Shown: positions 6,900 through 11,797 of the stretch, in pieces | Layout: each line of letters opens with the position of its first letter | How positions within the stretch are numbered: the first letter of the stretch is position 1 | Assembly: GCA_004298675.1 (NCBI GenBank) | Contig: SCRI01000037.1 | Coordinates: forward strand, 1 to 11,797 | Origin: a bacterium | Lineage (GTDB): Bacteria; Vulcanimicrobiota; Vulcanimicrobiia; Vulcanimicrobiales; SCRA01 | Length of the DNA: 11,797 nt | Direction: 5' to 3' | Made by a program: the position numbers and the translations under genes | The notes under the pieces: generated by a model | The model's input: only the letters and a program-made list of their open reading frames with translations | Databases searched by the model: none | Told to the model about the DNA's origin: nothing

Positions 6900-7916
6900 A
6901 TGGCGAAACGAAAGAAGCGCGGCTCACCAGCCGGCGGACCAACGCTCCTGCAGACCACGCTGCTGATCGTGCTCGCGCTGGTCGTCGGAGCGCTGGCTGC
7001 CAGTTACGTGAACCATCGCGCGGCCGTGCATGCGCGACATCCCAGGGCGCTGGCGCCCACCGCAACGGCACGCGCCGTGCCCGTCGCGGTGGCGAGTACC
7101 GCTGCGGTTGCCGCGCCACGGCCGGTGCGCACGCCGGTGGAACGCACCCCGCCGCCTCCCGCCTGGGACGGGCTGGAGCGCAACGCTCGTGTCGCAGCGG
7201 TGCCGCGCCCCGTCAGCACCACGCAAGCCGGCGGCATCCATCTGCCGAAGGTGAGCGGCGCGCCGCGCGTGGCGATCATCGTCGACGATTGCGGGCAATG
7301 GATCGATACCGAGCGCGGCTTTATTGCGCTGCCGGTTCCGCTGACGCTCTCGGTCCTGCCCGAGGTGCGCTACACCCGGACGATCGCGCGTGAGGCGCAG
7401 GACGCCGGCAAGGGAGTCATGCTCCACCTGCCCATGGAGCCGCTCTCACACATCAACCCCGGGCCGGGGAAGGTCACGACCGAGATGAGCGATGGGGCGA
7501 TCGTCGCGCAGGTGGAGAGCGACCTCGCGCAAGTCCCGCTGGCCGCGGGAGTCAACAACCACGAAGGCAGCGAGGCCACCGCCGATCCGCGCGTGATGCG
7601 TGACGTCATGGGCGTGCTCAAATCGAATGACAAGTTCTTCATCGACTCGCTGACGACGGGAAAATCGGTGGCTGGAACACTGGCCGGCGAGGACGGCATC
7701 CCAACGGCGTCGCGCGATGTCTTCCTCGACAACCGTGAGAGCGTCAGCTATACCGAGTCGATGCTGGAGCAGCTCGTCGAGGTGGCCCAGCGCAAGGGTT
7801 CGGCCATCGCCATCGGTCATCCGCGGCCCACCACGCTGGAGGCTTTGCGGGAGATGATCCCGCGCATGGAGTCGGCCGGCGTGCAGTTCGTCTTGGCGCG
7901 CGATCTCGTCCGCTAA
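6900..7916 (+). CDS. Divergent polysaccharide deacetylase, YibQ family
   Basis: A NodB-like fold protein of the divergent polysaccharide deacetylase family (YibQ), likely acting on envelope glycans outside the cytoplasmic membrane. A basic N-terminus (KRKKR) leads into one membrane span (about residues 16-36), then an Ala/Pro-rich linker (about 40-120), then the catalytic-like domain (122-338). Family landmarks are VAIIVDDCG at 124-132 with Asp129/Asp130, LHLPMEP at 175-181, GVNNHEGS at 217-224, FFIDS at 246-250, Arg272 and Asp277, and IGHPRP at 305-310. GVNNHMGS is usual, so Glu222 is a small departure. In E. coli yibQ lies next to envC, which activates cell-wall amidases; here the gene follows a division-type block, in keeping with an envelope role. 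Its substrate is unknown. It lies 27 bases after the lipoprotein gene. Confidence 0.88.
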   Translation: MAKRKKRGSPAGGPTLLQTTLLIVLALVVGALAASYVNHRAAVHARHPRALAPTATARAVPVAVASTAAVAAPRPVRTPVERTPPPPAWDGLERNARVAAVPRPVSTTQAGGIHLPKVSGAPRVAIIVDDCGQWIDTERGFIALPVPLTLSVLPEVRYTRTIAREAQDAGKGVMLHLPMEPLSHINPGPGKVTTEMSDGAIVAQVESDLAQVPLAAGVNNHEGSEATADPRVMRDVMGVLKSNDKFFIDSLTTGKSVAGTLAGEDGIPTASRDVFLDNRESVSYTESMLEQLVEVAQRKGSAIAIGHPRPTTLEALREMIPRMESAGVQFVLARDLVR

Positions 7917-8052
7917 GCGACTCAGCGCCACCTAGTGCGAAGGTCTTACGCCGCCTGGGCTGCATGAAGGTGGCCGGTACAAGCTAGCCGCTGTATCGTT
8001 CGAACAGCGGGCGGAAACGTCCGCGTGTGTGCCTCTCTCTTGGAGGATCTGT
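7917..8052 (+). promoter_or_regulatory. Structured leader upstream of the small peptide gene
   Basis: This 136-base gap, among the longest in the window, holds three inverted repeats. GCCACCT at 7927-7933 pairs with AGGTGGC at 7968-7974. CCGCTGT at 7988-7994 pairs with ACAGCGG at 8004-8010, closing a nine-base loop. GCGGA at 8011-8015 pairs with TCCGC at 8020-8024 around AACG. The last two stand side by side, then a pyrimidine-rich tract leads to the ribosome binding site. This may be a terminator region for the deacetylase gene, an operator for the peptide gene or a folded 5' UTR; no known riboswitch class is recognised. A TATCGT at 7994-7999 could be a -10 but lies within the second repeat and has no good -35. 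Confidence 0.4.
8042..8046 (+). promoter_or_regulatory. Strong Shine-Dalgarno sequence for the small peptide gene
   Basis: GGAGG lies six bases before the ATG at 8053, ideal sequence and spacing. Most genes in this window have weak or no such site, so its strength supports the 37-codon frame as a real, well-translated gene. Confidence 0.75.
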
Positions 8053-8166
8053 ATGGCGTACCTTGCACCAGAGATAGTCAGCAGCTATCTCGTACCGAGC
8101 CTCTATGCGGCGGCTAGCGGCTTTTGCAGCATCAGCACGAGCGACGATAACTGCACGGACGACTAA
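8053..8166 (+). CDS. 37-residue peptide, candidate RiPP precursor
   Basis: I do not recognise this peptide from a known family. It begins MAYLAPEIVSSYLVP and ends in a polar stretch. Residues 3-20 consist of two related nine-residue units (YLAPEIVSS and YLVPSLYAA), followed by a linker (ASGF) and a tail at 25-37 with Cys25 and Cys34, several Ser/Thr, Asn33 and four Asp. There is no Lys, Arg or His, so it is strongly acidic. This split into a hydrophobic, conserved-looking front and a Cys/Ser/Thr/Asp-rich end resembles leader and core of a RiPP precursor. The strong ribosome binding site, the hairpin directly after the stop and the dioxygenase gene downstream support this. About 27 of 37 codons end in G or C, in line with the genome's base use. 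It could instead be a regulatory leader peptide or a small unmodified peptide. Confidence 0.65.
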   Translation: MAYLAPEIVSSYLVPSLYAAASGFCSISTSDDNCTDD

Positions 8167-8183
8167 GCCGGAACGTTCAAAAA

Positions 8184-8207
8184 GGGTCCACGCCCAGGCG
8201 TGGGCCC
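8184..8207 (+). terminator. Terminator-like hairpin between peptide and dioxygenase genes
   Basis: A ten-pair stem (GGGTCCACGC, loop CCAG, GCGTGGGCCC, with one G-T pair) begins 17 bases after the peptide stop. It is preceded by AAAAA and followed by TTACTCTCT, a weak, broken T-run. It probably acts as a partial terminator, giving more transcript of the peptide than of the enzyme, or as an RNA-stabilising 3' end. Confidence 0.65.
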
Positions 8208-8253
8208 TTACTCTCTAGCAGCGGCGCGGGTGGGCGCCCCGGGGGAGAGATCC

Positions 8254-9465
8254 ATGTGGAGCCGAGAACCGAACGAACGCAGCGTCTTCGCCTGGCTGCT
8301 GTCACCGCATACGATCGAGGAGTTTGCGAGCTGGTATTACGAACGCGCGCCACTGCTCGTTTCACGGAGTTCTCCGGATTACTACCGGCGCTGCTTTAAT
8401 CTGACCGAGTTGGAGCGCGTGCTGTACGGCTCCGAGGTCGACTCGGAGGACCTGCGCGTGGTCAAGAACGGGACGCCCGCACGTCCCGAGACCTATCTGC
8501 GCGAAGGTTCACGTCGCGTGGACGCCGATCGCGTCAGCGCCCTCTTCGCGCACGGCTGCACCGTGGTGCTCGACAAAGTTCAAGCGTATTCCGGCCCGGT
8601 CCTCGAGCTTTGCCGCGGCCTCGAAGTGTGTCTGCGGCATCGGGTCAACGCCAATCTCTACCTCACGCCGTCCGGCAGCCAGGGTTTTGCCGCGCACTAC
8701 GACACCCATGACACCGTTATCTTGCAGGTGGAGGGGGCCAAGCATTGGCGTGTCTACGGTGCGCCGGTCGAGGTGCCGCTGCTGGCGCAGAAGCATGACA
8801 AGAAGAAGCATCTCGCCGGCGAGGTTGAGATCGACGTGGTGCTGCGCCCGGGTGATCTACTGTACTTGCCGCGCGGCGTCATGCATGAAGCGGTGTGCAC
8901 GGACGAGTTCTCTCTGCACGTGACGCTTGGTCTCCACCCGATTCTCTGGATCGACGTACTCGAAGAGGCCGCCAAGCGCGGCGGTCTCGACGAGGCGATG
9001 CTGCGGCGCTCCGCGGCCGAGGTGGAGCTGGCCGGCGGCGCCGGCGGTGAGGCGCTGAGTGAAGCGATTGGGCGCACCTTCTCGCCGCAACGGCTGTTGG
9101 AGACGCTGCAGGATCTGCGCAGCAGTTGGGTGGTGCAGCGCCGGAACGTGCTCGACGGACAATTGCGGCAGTTGGTGAGTCTCGCCAGTTTGACGCCGGA
9201 CTCACGCCTGGCGCTGCGCGCTCATCTCTTGTACGAGCTACGAGAGGACGAGGCCGGCACGCAGTTGCTGTTCTCGGGAAAAGTCGTGCGCTTGCCGCGT
9301 TGGGCGGCGGCGATGATACGCGATCTCGCCGCCGTGCCGAGCCTGGAGGTCGCGGTGCTCGCTCGCTACGGCGCGGAGGCGCCGGCCGTTGCGCGCCGTC
9401 TGGTCGAGGAGGGCTTCGCCGTTCGGGTGGAGTCCCAGATGCCGGCGCGCGCGCTGGTTCGCTGA
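8254..9465 (+). CDS. JmjC/cupin_4 2-oxoglutarate-dependent dioxygenase
   Basis: An Fe(II)/2-oxoglutarate oxygenase of the cupin_4 (ribosomal oxygenase-like: RoxA/YcfD, NO66, MINA53) family, expected to hydroxylate a protein or peptide side chain in the cytosol. The JmjC core (about residues 100-230) shows the iron triad His148, Asp150 (HYD) and His211 in LPRGVMHEA. Lys163 lies 15 residues after the first His, where NO66 and MINA53 carry the 2-oxoglutarate-binding Lys. A helical dimerisation region and a winged-helix-like C-terminus (about 300-403) complete the 403 residues. The ATG at 8254 is preceded by GGGGGAG at a six-base spacing; a GTG at 8200 would lie inside the hairpin and add residues unlike the family. 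Known members act on Arg or His of ribosomal proteins, but the position after a 37-residue peptide gene suggests a peptide substrate here. A ribosomal target remains possible. Confidence 0.9.
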   Translation: MWSREPNERSVFAWLLSPHTIEEFASWYYERAPLLVSRSSPDYYRRCFNLTELERVLYGSEVDSEDLRVVKNGTPARPETYLREGSRRVDADRVSALFAHGCTVVLDKVQAYSGPVLELCRGLEVCLRHRVNANLYLTPSGSQGFAAHYDTHDTVILQVEGAKHWRVYGAPVEVPLLAQKHDKKKHLAGEVEIDVVLRPGDLLYLPRGVMHEAVCTDEFSLHVTLGLHPILWIDVLEEAAKRGGLDEAMLRRSAAEVELAGGAGGEALSEAIGRTFSPQRLLETLQDLRSSWVVQRRNVLDGQLRQLVSLASLTPDSRLALRAHLLYELREDEAGTQLLFSGKVVRLPRWAAAMIRDLAAVPSLEVAVLARYGAEAPAVARRLVEEGFAVRVESQMPARALVR

Positions 9466-9467
9466 AT

Positions 9468-9479
9468 CTTCGTACGAAG
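9468..9479. repeat. 12-base perfect palindrome and short direct repeat between genes
   Basis: CTTCGTACGAAG is a perfect 12-base palindrome starting two bases after the dioxygenase stop. Just downstream, GCCTCTGG occurs twice (9488-9495 and 9498-9505), ten bases apart, one helical turn. This could be a regulator site for the next gene. It could also be chance, and no promoter can be read with confidence. Confidence 0.3.
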
Positions 9480-9519
9480 CGCTCTGCGCCTCTGGTAGCC
9501 TCTGGAGTGAGGTTGACCG

Positions 9520-10170
9520 ATGCGCTTGCCCTCCGCGGATGTATTCGAACTGCTCCATCGCTACGGTGTCCGCACCGCGCCGCGTCTTTACGCCAGTACC
9601 CTCGAGGATGTCGTGGCCTTCGCGCGGGGCGGGCCCGTGCTGTTGCGAGCGGAGGGCGCGGATACCGCATCCGGCGAGCTGGAGGCCGATGGCGAGGAGG
9701 AGATCCGTCGTGCCTACGAGCGCCTGTGGCCCGTCGCGGTGCAGCACGAGCCGGCGCTGCTGCTGGTGCTGCGCCGCCCGCCCGCTGGGCCGGTCGTAGC
9801 GATCGACGCCGCGATCGACGAGCATGGCGCATTGGTTCTGACGCTGCTGGCGGGCCAAGCGGCCTCGCATGGCTACCCATCGACTCGCCGTGAGGCGGAT
9901 GAGATGGTGGAGCGTGTGCCAGGCTGGCTCTCTCTGCTCCACGGCGAGCGCGGGAGGAGTATGCTCTCGCACGTGTTGGTGAAGGCCGCGCGCCTCTTCG
10001 GCGACATGGAGCTGGAGCGGATGCGGCTGGCGCCCGTGGTGATCTACGAGAACACGTACGAGGTGGTCGACGCGCAGATGGAGGCCAGCCGCGCCATTGA
10101 GGTTCGCCACGAATTGACGCGGCGCGCGCACGACGTCAAGGGGTACTATAAGCCCTCGGGGCGCCAATAG
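9520..10170 (+). CDS. Degenerate ATP-grasp (acyl-CoA synthetase beta-like) protein
   Basis: A 216-residue protein that resembles the ATP-grasp_5 half of ADP-forming acetyl/acyl-CoA synthetases in layout. It has an N-terminal helix and LHRYGVRTAPRLYA (12-25), then the strand PVLLRAEG (39-46), a central domain, and a C-terminal stretch with RREADEMVERV, LLHGERGR and APVVIYENTYEVVDAQ (123-186). The likeness is from remembered family patterns. The functional motifs look lost: the usual Lys of the PVVLK strand is Arg43, the HKSDVGG loop is absent, and the metal-binding LDINP reads MRLAP at 168-172. It is therefore probably not an active ligase, or it has been repurposed. The ATG at 9520 has GTGAGGT seven bases upstream. 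It lies 54 bases after the dioxygenase gene in the same direction, and its last 35 bases overlap the convergent metallopeptidase gene. Confidence 0.65.
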   Translation: MRLPSADVFELLHRYGVRTAPRLYASTLEDVVAFARGGPVLLRAEGADTASGELEADGEEEIRRAYERLWPVAVQHEPALLLVLRRPPAGPVVAIDAAIDEHGALVLTLLAGQAASHGYPSTRREADEMVERVPGWLSLLHGERGRSMLSHVLVKAARLFGDMELERMRLAPVVIYENTYEVVDAQMEASRAIEVRHELTRRAHDVKGYYKPSGRQ

Positions 10171-10747
10171 TCAGCGCCTGGATGAAGTCGCGCGCGAAGA
10201 GCCGCTCCACGTAGTCGAAGGCGCGCACGTCGACGTCGCGCAAACGGTGACGTGTGGCGGCCGGCCAAGGCGAACGGTGGTCATTGGCTTCCACGTAGGC
10301 GCGCACGATCTCGGCAAAAAATTCGTCGGGTGCCGTGGCGGCATAGGGCGTGATGAACGACGTGGCCGTGAAGTAGATCGTACGCAGATCGCGGTCTTCG
10401 CTGGAGCGATAGCCGCCGTCGCCAAGCGCGCAGTCCAAAGCGTGGCCGAACTCGTGGGCTACGGCCAATGGTGAGCGCGAGCGCAGGTACGCGGTGCGCT
10501 CCTCGACCACGAAGAGGCCGGCGGGTGGGGCGGGCCAGGTATCGAGGTGCGGGGCAAGGTCGCGCAGGCGCGGCGAGCGGGCGGTGTAGCGCTCGCCGCG
10601 AGCAAGCGCGACCACGCGTACGCCACGCGCCCGTGCCAGGCGTAACGCCGGCAAACCGAAGCGCGAGAGCCTGCGGCTCAGGGTGAGCTTCGCGGCGGGA
10701 GAAGGGGCGTCAACCAGGCTTTCGGCGAGCGTCGTGGCGTCGAACAT
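10136..10747 (-). CDS. Zinc metallopeptidase, anthrax lethal factor/PPEP-like (M34 type)
   Basis: A 203-residue predicted gluzincin. Zinc ligands are His98 and His102 of HEFGH with catalytic Glu99. The third ligand is probably Glu142 in DEFFAE, and Tyr135 lies seven residues before it, the same Tyr-to-Glu spacing as Tyr728/Glu735 of anthrax lethal factor. The pattern YAxxxxDEFFAExxRxY is typical of the lethal factor C-terminal/ATLF domain, which also includes the Pro-Pro endopeptidases. There is no signal peptide or membrane segment, so it is likely cytosolic, unlike the secreted toxin relatives. Residues 1-75 are Arg- and Leu-rich with no domain I know. The ATG at 10747 has a TACGAT box eight bases upstream. 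It is tail-to-tail with the ATP-grasp-like gene. Substrate unknown; a function in leader removal from the nearby peptide is only a possibility. Confidence 0.78.
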   Translation of the reverse strand: MFDATTLAESLVDAPSPAAKLTLSRRLSRFGLPALRLARARGVRVVALARGERYTARSPRLRDLAPHLDTWPAPPAGLFVVEERTAYLRSRSPLAVAHEFGHALDCALGDGGYRSSEDRDLRTIYFTATSFITPYAATAPDEFFAEIVRAYVEANDHRSPWPAATRHRLRDVDVRAFDYVERLFARDFIQALTIGAPRAYSTP

Positions 10748-10755
10748 CGCCCGCG

Positions 10756-10761
10756 ATCGTA
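10756..10761 (-). promoter_or_regulatory. Possible -10 element for a leaderless metallopeptidase transcript
   Basis: Read on the minus strand, TACGAT ends eight bases before the ATG whose first base is 10747. It matches TANNNT and would start transcription at or near the start codon. It lies in the 53-base gap after the beta-propeller gene, so the metallopeptidase could have its own promoter. No clear -35 is visible. Confidence 0.35.
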
Positions 10762-10800
10762 ACGGTACGCGATTGCCGGCGCGTGACCGTCGCGTTGGCG

Positions 10801-11797
10801 TTACGGGCCGAAGGCGTAGAGCGTGCCGTTGTACGAGCTGACGTAGAGATGGCCGCCGTCCACGACCGGTTGCGCGAAGGTCTGTCCGATGATCGAGCTG
10901 CCGCTGTTCCAGAGCTGCGCACCGGTCTGCGCGTCGAAGGCGTAGACGTGCTTGCCGATTCCGTCGCCCGCGTAGACCACACCGTTGGCCACGGACGGCG
11001 GGGAGCGCGGCGCGTCATAGGTGAGCGTGGACGCGTTGACGCCGAAGACCTGCTGCCATGCCAAGCCGAGCGTGCAGTCCGGCTGCATCTGGAGTGCCAC
11101 CAAGCCGTGCAGGTACGTGCCGGAGGGTGAGTCGCTGGGGTTTCCTACGTAGAGCATGTTCGTGGCCGGTGAGTACGCGGGCAGGCCGATAAAATCTCCG
11201 AAGTCGCTGCCGGGCGACATCTGAATGATCTGCAGTGGCCCACTTGAGATGGCGTTGCGGTTGTAGACCACGAGCACCCCGCTCTTGTTCATCGCGGCCA
11301 GTTGCGGCTGACAGCCCGGGGCTTGATAGAGGGTGGGCGTGGCGCCGAAATCGGCGTCTGGGCTAGCCGGCAGGTTGGGGTAATTCGCTGCCAGCAGGTT
11401 GAGTGAGGGATCTAGCTGCGCGATATCCTCGGCATAGCCGTAGTTCTGCGGATTGCCGGTGGTGGTGTCGGCGTTGCCAATGGCGATGTAAACGTCGTTG
11501 GTAGCGGTGTCGATGGAGGCGCCGCCGTAGCCCCAGATGCCGCCGCCGCTCTGCCCTTGCGTGGGGAAGAACGAGGCTAGCAGTGCCGCGCTGCTGGTGC
11601 TGAAGACGTCGATGCGTCCGCTCCAGGGCGAGATGTCGCAGGTCGAGGAGGTCTCGGCGTAGATCAAGCCGTTGGCTGGATTGAAGGTGAGCGCGGAGTA
11701 GATGAAGTTGTGGTCCGGCGTCGTTGCCACAGTCGCGGGCCAGCCCCCGGCTTCAGCCCCCGTCGACATGTCCAGCGCGTGGAGTTGATCCTGTCCG
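10801..11797 (-). CDS. PQQ-like beta-propeller protein, 3' part (cut by window end)
   Basis: The visible 332 or so residues are the C-terminal part of a larger protein; the frame stays open to the window edge (reading GQDQLHALDMSTGAE), so the Met at 11767-11769 is internal. Repeated units such as HVYAFDAQTGAQLW and VVDGGHLYVSSYNGTLYAF are classic PQQ-binding-like propeller blades. The Gly, Ser, Thr, Asn and Tyr-rich composition and isolated Cys residues suggest an extracytoplasmic protein, perhaps with disulfides. Such propellers occur in quinoprotein dehydrogenases, in BamB-like scaffolds and in cell-surface proteins. I see no residues proving PQQ binding, and the N-terminus that would show a signal or catalytic domain is missing. 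The gene ends at TAA 53 bases upstream of the metallopeptidase gene on the same strand. Confidence 0.85.
   Translation of the reverse strand, partial: GQDQLHALDMSTGAEAGGWPATVATTPDHNFIYSALTFNPANGLIYAETSSTCDISPWSGRIDVFSTSSAALLASFFPTQGQSGGGIWGYGGASIDTATNDVYIAIGNADTTTGNPQNYGYAEDIAQLDPSLNLLAANYPNLPASPDADFGATPTLYQAPGCQPQLAAMNKSGVLVVYNRNAISSGPLQIIQMSPGSDFGDFIGLPAYSPATNMLYVGNPSDSPSGTYLHGLVALQMQPDCTLGLAWQQVFGVNASTLTYDAPRSPPSVANGVVYAGDGIGKHVYAFDAQTGAQLWNSGSSIIGQTFAQPVVDGGHLYVSSYNGTLYAFGP

Noticed and set aside
8053-8166. Peptide as a transcription-attenuation leader (amino-acid sensing)
   Set aside because: It has no run of one amino acid's codons, and the downstream gene is an oxygenase, not an amino-acid pathway gene; not excluded, but less likely than a substrate peptide.
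8200-8253. Upstream GTG start for the dioxygenase
   Set aside because: It lies inside the hairpin stem, lacks a ribosome binding site, and the ATG at 8254 has a good one and fits the family N-terminus.
8879-9880. Minus-strand frame of over 300 codons opposite the dioxygenase and ATP-grasp-like genes
   Set aside because: Arg/Pro/Ala-rich low-complexity translation and full overlap with two better-supported genes; typical of GC-rich antisense frames.
1-11797. CRISPR arrays, tRNA or rRNA genes, insertion sequences
   Set aside because: No regularly spaced repeats, cloverleaf-like sequences, rRNA motifs or transposase motifs were found on either strand.

Overview
The window is a GC-rich, gene-dense bacterial chromosome segment with short gaps and many start/stop overlaps. 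It holds 13 protein genes and no RNA genes, CRISPR arrays or insertion sequences that I can see. The gene set suggests a Gram-negative-type envelope (lipoprotein signal, YibQ-type deacetylase, PQQ-like beta-propeller) combined with an actinobacteria-like FHA/PP2C/SEDS signalling block. My best guess is an uncultivated Terrabacteria-side lineage such as Candidatus Eremiobacterota (WPS-2). That is inference from gene content, not from a marker gene.

Bases 199-3015 form a translation block on the + strand: def (peptide deformylase), fmt (Met-tRNA formyltransferase) and rsmB (16S rRNA m5C methyltransferase). fmt seems to start at a CTG, and rsmB overlaps the end of fmt. Bases 3062-6872 form an envelope/division signalling block: a DUF3662-FHA protein (FhaA type), a membrane-anchored FHA protein (FhaB type), a PP2C phosphatase with one membrane span and an outer domain (PstP type), a SEDS polymerase (FtsW/RodA) and a small lipoprotein. 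These genes overlap or nearly touch. In actinobacteria the same order continues into a class B PBP and Ser/Thr kinases; here neither is present. A YibQ-family divergent polysaccharide deacetylase follows (6900-7916), probably from its own leaderless promoter.

Bases 7917-10170 are the most interesting part. A structured 136-base leader precedes a 37-residue peptide gene (8053-8166) with a strong ribosome binding site. A terminator-like hairpin (8184-8207) then separates it from a JmjC/cupin_4 2-oxoglutarate dioxygenase gene (8254-9465). Last comes a short protein resembling the ATP-grasp (beta) part of ADP-forming acyl-CoA synthetases, with its key motifs eroded. The layout, a tiny precursor, a leaky terminator and then a modifying enzyme, is that of a RiPP (ribosomally made, post-translationally modified peptide) locus. 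I propose it as a candidate hydroxylated-peptide system.

On the - strand lie a small cytosolic metallopeptidase with the anthrax lethal factor/PPEP (M34) zinc-site arrangement (10136-10747), tail-to-tail and overlapping with the ATP-grasp-like gene, and the 3' part of a PQQ-like beta-propeller gene that runs off the window end (10801-11797).
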